DNA of 64,000 nucleotides from Streptomyces ardesiacus (GTDB taxonomy: Bacteria > Actinomycetota > Actinomycetes > Streptomycetales > Streptomycetaceae), in assembly GCF_003112575.1 (NCBI RefSeq), contig NZ_BEWC01000007.1:496001-560000 (forward strand). The letters run 5' to 3'. Shown here in pieces: positions 24,622 through 30,935 of this stretch. How positions within the stretch are numbered: the first letter of the stretch is position 1; the number at the start of each line of letters is the position of its first letter. The notes below the pieces were generated by a model that saw nothing but the letters and a program-made list of their open reading frames with translations, ran no database searches and was not told where the DNA came from. The translations under genes and the position numbers were made by a program.

Positions 24622-25032
24622 ATGCCCGAAAACGAACCCTGGGAGTACTCCCTCTACATCCCCAACGACCTGCGTGCCGTCACCATCAGCCGCCGCACCC
24701 TCCGCCTGGTCCTCACCATGCACGGCCTGATCCGCCTCGTGGACGTGGCCGAACTGCTCGCCACCGAGCTGGTCTCCAACGCCGTACGGCACACCAAGGG
24801 CCCCGCCGCCCTCCGCATCCGCTGGTCGCCGCCGGGCACGCTGCGGATCGGGGCGTGGGACGCGGACCCCGAACCGCCGGAGCCGCCCACGCGGTTCGAG
24901 AGGGTGACGGAGCTGGAGGAGGGGCGGGGGCTGGCGCTCGTGCGGGCCTGCGCGGACGTGTGGGGATGGCATCCGCTGGCCAGACACGGCAACCGAGGGA
25001 AGTACGTGTGGTGCGAGCTGTCGGCGGCGTGA
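24622..25032 (+). CDS. Anti-sigma-factor-like histidine-kinase ATPase (RsbW/SpoIIAB-like)
   Basis: A 136-residue single HATPase_c domain. Seen: the N box ATELVSNAVRHTKG (residues 47-60), then LRIGAWDADPEPPEPP (G1 region) and EEGRGLALVRACADVWGW (G2 region). There is no dimerisation or receiver domain, so it is of the serine-kinase/anti-sigma type. In Streptomyces, such ATPases form the third member of WhiJ/DUF397 loci. It starts ATG after ACGAGGAG. The target could be a SigB-like sigma factor or an antagonist; neither is in the window. Confidence 0.88.
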   Translation: MPENEPWEYSLYIPNDLRAVTISRRTLRLVLTMHGLIRLVDVAELLATELVSNAVRHTKGPAALRIRWSPPGTLRIGAWDADPEPPEPPTRFERVTELEEGRGLALVRACADVWGWHPLARHGNRGKYVWCELSAA

Positions 25033-25041
25033 CGGCGGCCG

Positions 25042-25659
25042 TCACAGCGCCGCGAACAACCCCGCCAGTGGAGCCGGCGTCCGGGACGGCTCCAGGGACT
25101 CCACCAGGACGCGGCCGTAGTGGATCTTGCGGCCCGCCTTGGTGCCGAGGAAGCGGCGGAGCTGCTGCTGGGCGGCACGGCCCTGCTGGGCGGGCTGCCG
25201 GAGGAAGGTCTGGAGGCGGCGTGACTCGCCCTCCGCCTCGACGAGTCGAGTCACGGTGCCCACGCCCAGCGCGCGGATCAGCTCGTCCTCCAGGTCGGCC
25301 GCGCACACGAACAGGCCCTGCGGTGACGCCTCGGCGCGTTCGAGGGCCCGGACGTAGAAGTCCTGCTCCCGTTCGTCGCACAGGCCCACGAGGCGGAGGT
25401 CCAGGCCCGAGGGCCCGAGGAGGCCGGCGAAGCGGCCGACGTTCATCGCGCCGCCCATCGGGAGGACGCAGACGCCCTCCGCCGCGAGGTCCCGGCCGTG
25501 CCGGGCGGCCATCGCGTCGACGGCCGCCACGTCGCTCGGTCCTTCGAGGAGGACGGCGGTGTGGACGAGCAGCCGGTCGGCCAGGTCCTGCGCAGGAGCG
25601 CCGGGGCCACCGGCCGCCCACGCGGTGATCGCCTTCCGAAGCTCCCCCATGTCCGCCAT
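25042..25659 (-). CDS. Stand-alone TOPRIM-domain protein (OLD-like C-terminal half)
   Basis: A 205-residue protein. Residues 30-110 look like a TOPRIM fold: HTAVLLEGPSDVAAVDAMAARHG holds the conserved Glu and Asp, then VCVLPMGGAMNVGRFAGLLGP and LRLVGLCDERE (second acidic cluster). OLD-family nucleases have this domain after an ABC-type ATPase; here the ATPase is missing and no ATPase gene adjoins. The C-terminal half (about 115-205) is Arg-rich with LGVGTVTRLVEAEGESRRLQTFLRQPAQQ. It may bind or cut nucleic acid. The start ATG follows GGGAGA. Confidence 0.7.
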   Translation of the reverse strand: MADMGELRKAITAWAAGGPGAPAQDLADRLLVHTAVLLEGPSDVAAVDAMAARHGRDLAAEGVCVLPMGGAMNVGRFAGLLGPSGLDLRLVGLCDEREQDFYVRALERAEASPQGLFVCAADLEDELIRALGVGTVTRLVEAEGESRRLQTFLRQPAQQGRAAQQQLRRFLGTKAGRKIHYGRVLVESLEPSRTPAPLAGLFAAL

Positions 25660-25702
25660 GAGGCAAGTCTCCCGCTCCCGGCCCGCATCGCGGTAGCGGG
25701 TT

Positions 25703-25759
25703 TTGACATGCAGCCGAATGGCTGCCTATCGTGAAAGGCAGCCAATAGGCTGCATGTCA
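25703..25759 (+). promoter_or_regulatory. Promoter buried in a nested inverted repeat (ArsR-type operator)
   Basis: TTGACA (25703-25708), 17 nt and CTATCG (25726-25731). The whole is inside a double palindrome: outer arms TGACATGCAGCC (25704-25715) and GGCTGCATGTCA (25748-25759), inner arms TGGCTGCC (25719-25726) and GGCAGCCA (25737-25744). It lies 11 bp before the ArsR-type gene, so autorepression is likely. Confidence 0.8.
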
Positions 25760-25770
25760 GAGGGGCGGAG

Positions 25771-26565
25771 ATGGACGAGGTCTTCAAGGCGCTGGCCGAC
25801 GGCAGCAGGCGACGGCTGCTGGACAGCCTGAACGCGCGCAACGGGCAGAGTCTGCGCGAGCTGTGCGCCGGGCTGGACATGGCCCGGCAGTCGGTCAGCA
25901 AGCATCTGGCGGTGCTGGAGGCGGCCGGCCTGGTCACCACCGTGCGGCGGGGCCGGGAGAAGCTGCACTACCTCGACGCCGGACCGATCAACGCCATCGC
26001 CGAACGCTGGATCAGCCGCTACGACCGGGAGCGGGTGCGCGCACTCGCCGACCTCAAGCACGCGCTGGAGGACACCGCCATGGACAGCAACGCGTTCGTC
26101 TACACGACCTACATCAGGGCCACCCCGGAGCAGGTGTGGCAGGGGCTCACCGACCCGGCCTTCACGCGCCGCTACTGGGGGCTGGAGTTCGGCACCGACT
26201 GGGCGGCCGGGTCGCCCGTGGTGTGGCGGGAGCGGGGGGCCGAGACCGCCCACCCCGAGCAGGTCGTGCTGGAGTCCGACCCGCCCCGGCGGCTGTCGTA
26301 CACCTGGCACACCTTCACGCCGGAGTGGGCGGCGGCCAACGGCGTCGACGACGAGACCCTCGCCGGGCTCTCCGCCGAGCGGCGCTCGAAGGTCGCCTTC
26401 GACATCGAGGACCTCGGCGGCGGCTCGGTGAAACTGACCGTCGTCCACGACGGGTTCGAGCCCGGCAGCACCGTCCGCGAGATGATCCAGCACGGCTGGC
26501 CGGCCCTGATGGCCGGCCTCAAGACGCTGCTGGAGACGGGAGAGGCGCTCCCGGAGCCCCGGTGA
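25771..26565 (+). CDS. ArsR-family HTH fused to SRPBCC (AHSA1-like) domain
   Basis: A 264-residue fusion. Residues 1-85 form an ArsR/SmtB winged helix (MDEVFKALADGSRRRLLDSL, RQSVSKHLAVLEAAGLVTTVRRGREKLHYLD) without obvious metal-binding Cys pairs. Residues 105-255 form a START-like SRPBCC domain (FVYTTYIRATPEQVWQGLTDPAFTRRYWG...VVLESDPPRRLSYTWH...LTVVHDGFEPGS). In many actinobacteria these are two adjacent genes; here they are one. The SRPBCC pocket probably senses a hydrophobic ligand. A nested palindrome covers its promoter. No target operon follows on the same strand. Confidence 0.9.
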   Translation: MDEVFKALADGSRRRLLDSLNARNGQSLRELCAGLDMARQSVSKHLAVLEAAGLVTTVRRGREKLHYLDAGPINAIAERWISRYDRERVRALADLKHALEDTAMDSNAFVYTTYIRATPEQVWQGLTDPAFTRRYWGLEFGTDWAAGSPVVWRERGAETAHPEQVVLESDPPRRLSYTWHTFTPEWAAANGVDDETLAGLSAERRSKVAFDIEDLGGGSVKLTVVHDGFEPGSTVREMIQHGWPALMAGLKTLLETGEALPEPR

Positions 26566-26574
26566 CCCGGGCGC

Positions 26575-27513
26575 TCACCGGCTCAGGGTGGTCGCCTCCT
26601 CACGCATGTACGCCAGCTTCTCCGGGTTGCGCACCGCGTAGAGCCCGGTGATGCGGCCTTCGTCGAAGCGCACCGCCACCACGGTGTCGAGCTCGCCGTC
26701 GAGCCGGACGACCAGGGCGGGGTGTCCGTTGACCTGGGCCGGTTCCATCCTCACCTCCATGTCCAGCTTGCCCAGGCCGCCCAGCATGAGGCGGGCCACC
26801 TTGTCGGCACCGACGACGGGCCGCGGGACGGCCTGCTTGATGCCGCCGCCGTCGCCGAGCAGGACGACGTCCGGGGAGAGGATGTCGAGCAGGCCCTGGA
26901 GGTCGCCCGTCTCCACCGCCCGCCGGAACGCCGCGAGCGCCCGGCGGGACTCGGCCGTCGTGACCTCCCCGCGCGGGCGGCGGGCCGCCACGTGCGCGCG
27001 GGCCCGGTGCGCGATCTGCCGGACGGCGGCGGGGCTCTTCTCCACCGCCTCGGCGATCTCGTCGTAGCCGAGGTCGAACACCTCGCGCAGGACGAACACC
27101 GCCCGCTCCACCGGCGCCAGGGTCTCCAGGACCAGCATCATCGCCATCGACACGCTGTCCGCCAACTCGACGTCCTCGGCCACGTCGGGCGTGGTGAGCA
27201 GCGGCTCGGGCAGCCAGGAGCCGACGTAGGACTCCTTGCGGCGGCCGAGCGTGCGCAGTCGGTTCAGGGCCTGGCGGGTGGTGATGCGGACCAGGTACGC
27301 GCGGCGGTCGCGCACCGTGCCGAGGTCGACTCCCGCCCACCGCAGCCAGGTCTCCTGGAGGACGTCCTCGGCGTCCGCGGCCGAGCCGAGCATCTCGTAG
27401 GCGACCGTGAAGAGCAGGTTGCGGTGCGCGACGAAATCCTCGGTGGCCGCGTCCGCGGCCGCGCCCCCGCCGGTCGTCTCGTCCTGTTCGCGGCTGCTGT
27501 TGTCGCTGGTCAC
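26575..27513 (-). CDS. ECF sigma factor, ECF41 (SigJ-like) with SnoaL C-terminal domain
   Basis: A 312-residue sigma factor. Region 2 is at about 26-90 (FVAHRNLLFTVAYEMLGSAADAEDVLQETWLRW) and region 4 at about 125-175 (LAPVERAVFVLREVFDLGYDEIAEAVEKSPAAVRQIAHRAR). A SnoaL-like domain spans 185-305. The ECF41 marks are all present: WLPEP (100-104), DGGG (221-224) and NPEKL (296-300). In this family the C-terminal domain replaces an anti-sigma factor as regulator. The start is GTG at 27513. It is divergent from an AhpD-like gene, the usual ECF41 partner. Confidence 0.92.
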   Translation of the reverse strand: MTSDNSSREQDETTGGGAAADAATEDFVAHRNLLFTVAYEMLGSAADAEDVLQETWLRWAGVDLGTVRDRRAYLVRITTRQALNRLRTLGRRKESYVGSWLPEPLLTTPDVAEDVELADSVSMAMMLVLETLAPVERAVFVLREVFDLGYDEIAEAVEKSPAAVRQIAHRARAHVAARRPRGEVTTAESRRALAAFRRAVETGDLQGLLDILSPDVVLLGDGGGIKQAVPRPVVGADKVARLMLGGLGKLDMEVRMEPAQVNGHPALVVRLDGELDTVVAVRFDEGRITGLYAVRNPEKLAYMREEATTLSR

Positions 27514-27557
27514 CAGCTTCTCCCGTTCGTTCCGTTCCGGCGGTGTCCCGTGCACGG

Positions 27558-27584
27558 GACACCGGCCGCCGGGGTTCTGTGACA
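27558..27584 (-). promoter_or_regulatory. ECF41-type promoter for the sigma gene
   Basis: On the minus strand, TGTCACA (27578-27584), 16 nt and TGTC (27558-27561). ECF41 sigma factors are known to recognise TGTCACA-16-CGTC, so this indicates autoregulation, with one mismatch in the -10 element. Confidence 0.65.
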
Positions 27585-27618
27585 CCCGTCGGCGGTGTCC
27601 TGGGTCACGTCCGCGTCC

Positions 27619-27645
27619 TGTCACAGGGTGCGGGTCGGCGGGGTC
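27619..27645 (+). promoter_or_regulatory. ECF41-type promoter for the AhpD-like gene
   Basis: TGTCACA (27619-27625), 16 nt and GGTC (27642-27645), about 50 bp before the AhpD-like start. It has the same spacing and -35 element as the divergent sigma promoter. Confidence 0.65.
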
Positions 27646-27693
27646 TTGTGTGCGTCACCGAGGCACCGAGGCATCGAGAGCGAGGACGAGATC

Positions 27694-28179
27694 ATGGACA
27701 CCCGATTCAATCTGTTCGAGAACGAGTTCGCCGGTCGGTTCACGAAGCGGTTCGCCGGCATGGGCATGCTGATGCACGAGTCGCCGCTGCCGAAGGCCAC
27801 GCAGGAACTGGTCTCGCTGCGGGCCAGTCAGATCAACGGCTGCGGCCACTGCATCGACATGCACGTCAAGGAGGCCGCGGCCGCCGGGGAGAGCGCGGTC
27901 CGGCTGCACCTGGTCGCCGCCTGGCGCGAGTCCACGGTGTTCACCGAGGCCGAGCAGGCGGCGCTGGCCCTCGCCGAGGAGGGCACCCGGCTCGCCGACG
28001 CGCACGAGGGCGTGTCCGACGAGACGTGGGCGCTGGTGCGCAAGCACTACGACGACGACCAGGTCGCCGCGCTGATCTGCCTGGTCGCCATGATCAACGC
28101 GGCCAACCGGCTCGCCGTGATCACGCACCAGAAGGGCGGCTCGTACGAGGTGGGGATGTTCGCGGCGGCGGTGGGCTGA
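27694..28179 (+). CDS. AhpD-like / carboxymuconolactone decarboxylase family peroxidase
   Basis: A 161-residue all-helical CMD-family protein. The redox motif is GCGHCIDMH with Cys50, Cys53 and His57, preceded by the proton-relay region QELVSLRASQING. This is the AhpD-type thiol peroxidase/reductase pattern. It starts ATG after GAGGACGAG. ECF41 sigma factors are typically encoded next to such CMD proteins or other oxidoreductases and drive their transcription; the matched promoters here agree. The exact substrate is unknown. The 3' hairpin (28195-28234) ends the unit. Confidence 0.9.
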   Translation: MDTRFNLFENEFAGRFTKRFAGMGMLMHESPLPKATQELVSLRASQINGCGHCIDMHVKEAAAAGESAVRLHLVAAWRESTVFTEAEQAALALAEEGTRLADAHEGVSDETWALVRKHYDDDQVAALICLVAMINAANRLAVITHQKGGSYEVGMFAAAVG

Positions 28180-28194
28180 CTGCCGCAAGCGGTC

Positions 28195-28234
28195 GGGGCG
28201 GCACCCGGGGCGACATCGCCCCGGGTGCCGCCCC
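28195..28234 (+). terminator. Terminator after AhpD-like gene
   Basis: A 17-bp perfect stem (28195-28211/28218-28234) with a 6-nt loop, followed by TTTCTCC. Confidence 0.85.
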
Positions 28235-28284
28235 TTTCTCCGGTCACGATTCCGTCTCGGCCCCGGCCGACCCCTTGAATCCGT

Positions 28285-28323
28285 CCGTGTAATCGTTTCC
28301 AATCCTCCGTGTAATCGATTCCA
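28285..28323 (+). promoter_or_regulatory. Tandem LacI-type operators before the ribose operon
   Basis: CCGTGTAATCGTTTCCA (28285-28301) and CCGTGTAATCGATTCCA (28307-28323) are direct repeats 22 bp apart, about two helical turns. The second has the palindromic core AATCGATT. They end 18 bp before the LacI start, suggesting cooperative autorepression. Confidence 0.75.
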
Positions 28324-28341
28324 CGAGGAGGTGGAACGACG

Positions 28342-29385
28342 ATGGCGAGCATCAAGGACGTCGCCGCCGAGGCAGGCGTGTCCGTCGCCACGGTCTCCCG
28401 GGCGCTCAACGGCCACCCGTCCGTCAGCCCCGCCGCCCGCGCCCGCGTGCTGGCCGCCGTCGAGACGCTGGGCTACCGCCCCAACGCCGTCGCCCGGTCG
28501 CTGCGCACCGACCAGACCCGCACCCTCGGCCTGGTCATCAGCGACGTCATGAACCCGTACTTCACCGAGCTGGCCCGTTCCGTCGAGGAGGAGGCCCGCG
28601 CCCTCGGCTACAGCGTCATCATCGGCAACGCCGACGAGCGGCCCGATCTCCAGGACCACCACGTCACGACGCTGCTCGACCGGCGGATCGACGGGCTCCT
28701 CGTCTCCCCCACCGACGGCGGCTCCCCCCGCATGCTGGAGGCGGCGCGGGCCGGGACGCCGATGGTCTTCGTCGACCGGTGGATCCCCGGCGTGGACGTG
28801 CCGGTCGTCCGCTCGGACGGGCGGGCTGCCGTACGGGATCTCGTCGCGCACCTGCACGGGCTCGGGCACCGGCGGCTCGCGATCATCGCCGGCCCCGCCG
28901 CCACCACGACCGGACGCGAGCGCGTCGACGCCTTCCGCGAGGCGCTGGCCGCGTACGGGCTTCCCCTCCCCGACGCCTACATCGGCCAGGGCGACTTCCA
29001 GGCCGGCAGCGGGCGCCGGGTCACCGAGGGCTTCCTCGACCTGCCCGAGCCGCCCGAGGTCGTCTTCGCCGCCGACAACCTGATGGCGCTCGGCGCGCTG
29101 GACGCCGTACGCGCGCGCGGGCTGCGGGTCCCCGAGGACATCGGGCTCGCCGCGTTCGACGACATCCCCTGGTTCCTGCACACCGGTCCGCCGGTCACCG
29201 CGATCGCCCAGCCCACCCGGGACCTCGGACGGGCCGCCGTACGCGCGCTGGTCGAGCGGATCGCCGGGCGGGCCGGTGCGTCCGTCACCCTTCCGGCCCG
29301 GCTCGTCGTGCGCCGCTCGTGCGGCGAGCCGGACGGCACCACCCCCCACCAGTCACCCTCCCCCGTACGAAGGAGTACGCCGTGA
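28342..29385 (+). CDS. rbsR: LacI-family repressor of the ribose-type operon
   Basis: A 347-residue repressor. The LacI HTH with hinge is at 3-57 (IKDVAAEAGVSVATVSRALNG, YRPNAVARSL), then a periplasmic-binding-like sensor (LGLVISDVMNPYFTELARSVEEEA...IGNADERPDLQDHHVTTLLDRRIDGLLVSPTDG, FVDRWIPG, FAADNLMALGALDAVR, LAAFDDIPW). It starts ATG after GAGGAGG. Its stop overlaps the GTG of the ATPase gene (GTGA), so it is the first gene of the operon it should control. The symbol rests on linkage to rbsK and rbsD; the ligand is probably ribose. Confidence 0.88.
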   Translation: MASIKDVAAEAGVSVATVSRALNGHPSVSPAARARVLAAVETLGYRPNAVARSLRTDQTRTLGLVISDVMNPYFTELARSVEEEARALGYSVIIGNADERPDLQDHHVTTLLDRRIDGLLVSPTDGGSPRMLEAARAGTPMVFVDRWIPGVDVPVVRSDGRAAVRDLVAHLHGLGHRRLAIIAGPAATTTGRERVDAFREALAAYGLPLPDAYIGQGDFQAGSGRRVTEGFLDLPEPPEVVFAADNLMALGALDAVRARGLRVPEDIGLAAFDDIPWFLHTGPPVTAIAQPTRDLGRAAVRALVERIAGRAGASVTLPARLVVRRSCGEPDGTTPHQSPSPVRRSTP

Positions 29386-30935
29386 GCAGCCGCAGTCCGG
29401 ACGAGTTGCTGCGCATCGAGGGCATCCGCAAGACCTTCCCCGGTGTGGTCGCGCTCGACAGCGTCGACTTCGACCTGCGCCGGGGCGAGGTGCACGTGCT
29501 CCTCGGTGAGAACGGCGCGGGCAAGAGCACACTCATCAAGATGCTCTCCGGCGCCTACACGCCCGATGCCGGGCGGATCCTGGCCGGCGGCGAGGAGGTG
29601 CGCATCCACGGTGCGCAGGACTCCGAGCGCCTCGGGATCGCCACCATCTACCAGGAGTTCAACCTCGTCCCCGATCTCACGGTCGCCGAGAACATCTTCC
29701 TGGGCCGCCAGCCGCGCCGGTTCGGCATGATCGACCGGAAGCGGATGGAGGCCGACGCGGAGGTGCTGCTGGAACGGGTGGGCGTCAACGTCTCCCCCCG
29801 TGCGCGGGTGCGCGAACTCGGCATCGCCCGGCTCCAGATGGTCGAGATCGCCAAGGCGCTCAGCCTGGACGCGCGCGTGCTCATCATGGACGAGCCGACC
29901 GCCGTCCTGACCTCCGAGGAGGTCGAGAAGCTGTTCACCATCGTGCGGCGGCTGCGCGAGGACGGCGTAGGGATCGTCTTCATCACCCACCACCTGGAGG
30001 AGATCGCCGCGCTCGGCGACCGGGTCACCGTGATCCGGGACGGCAGGAGCGTCGGACAGGTGCCCGCCTCCACCCCGGAGGACGAACTGGTCCGGCTCAT
30101 GGTCGGGCGGTCGATCGAGCAGCAGTACCCGCGCGAGCGCACCGACGCCGGTGAGCCCCTGCTCAAGGTGGAGGGGCTCACCCGCGACGGCGTCTTCCAC
30201 GACGTGGGCTTCGAGGTGCGGGCCGGTGAGGTCGTCGGCATCGCGGGTCTGGTCGGGGCCGGGCGGACGGAGGTGGTGCGGGCGGTGTTCGGCGCCGATC
30301 CGTACGACGCCGGGACCGTGCACGTCGCGGGCGCACCACTGCGCCGGCACGACGTGAACGCCGCCATGGCCGCCGGGATCGGGCTCGTGCCGGAGGACCG
30401 CAAGGGGCAGGGGCTCGTCCTGGACGCCTCCGTGGCGGAGAACCTCGGGCTGGTCACCCTGCGGTCGAGCGCCCGCGCGGGACTCGTCGACCTCAAGGGG
30501 CAGCACGCGGCGGCCGAGCGCATCGCCGGGCAGCTCGGCGTGCGGATGGCCGGGCTCGGACAGCACGTGCGCACCCTGTCCGGCGGCAACCAGCAGAAGG
30601 TCGTCATCGGCAAGTGGCTGCTGGCGAACACCAAGGTGCTGATCCTCGACGAGCCGACGCGCGGCATCGACGTCGGCGCGAAGGTCGAGATCTACCAGCT
30701 CATCAACGAACTGACGGCCGCCGGTGCCGCCGTACTGATGATCTCCAGCGACCTGCCGGAGGTGCTCGGCATGAGCGACCGCGTGGTCGTCATGGCGCAG
30801 GGCCGCGTCGCGGGCGAACTCCCCGCCGAACGGGCCACCCAGGACGCCGTGATGGCACTCGCCGTCAGCACGCACACCAGCGACTCCCCCCACACCGACG
30901 GAACGGACGGAACGGAGGCCTCCCGTGGCCACTGA
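29382..30935 (+). CDS. rbsA: Sugar ABC transporter ATPase, two ABC domains (RbsA type)
   Basis: A 517-residue cytosolic protein with two ABC cassettes, as usual for the CUT2 (ribose/xylose) class. First cassette: Walker A GENGAGKST, signature-like ELGIARLQMVEIAKAL, Walker B VLIMDEPT. Second cassette: degenerate Walker A GLVGAGRTE, LSGGNQQKVVIGKWL, LILDEPTRGIDVGAK. The degenerate second P-loop is normal in this class. It starts GTG after AAGGAG, coupled to rbsR. It powers the fused permease/binding protein whose start overlaps its end by 11 nt. Confidence 0.95.
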   Translation: MSSRSPDELLRIEGIRKTFPGVVALDSVDFDLRRGEVHVLLGENGAGKSTLIKMLSGAYTPDAGRILAGGEEVRIHGAQDSERLGIATIYQEFNLVPDLTVAENIFLGRQPRRFGMIDRKRMEADAEVLLERVGVNVSPRARVRELGIARLQMVEIAKALSLDARVLIMDEPTAVLTSEEVEKLFTIVRRLREDGVGIVFITHHLEEIAALGDRVTVIRDGRSVGQVPASTPEDELVRLMVGRSIEQQYPRERTDAGEPLLKVEGLTRDGVFHDVGFEVRAGEVVGIAGLVGAGRTEVVRAVFGADPYDAGTVHVAGAPLRRHDVNAAMAAGIGLVPEDRKGQGLVLDASVAENLGLVTLRSSARAGLVDLKGQHAAAERIAGQLGVRMAGLGQHVRTLSGGNQQKVVIGKWLLANTKVLILDEPTRGIDVGAKVEIYQLINELTAAGAAVLMISSDLPEVLGMSDRVVVMAQGRVAGELPAERATQDAVMALAVSTHTSDSPHTDGTDGTEASRGH

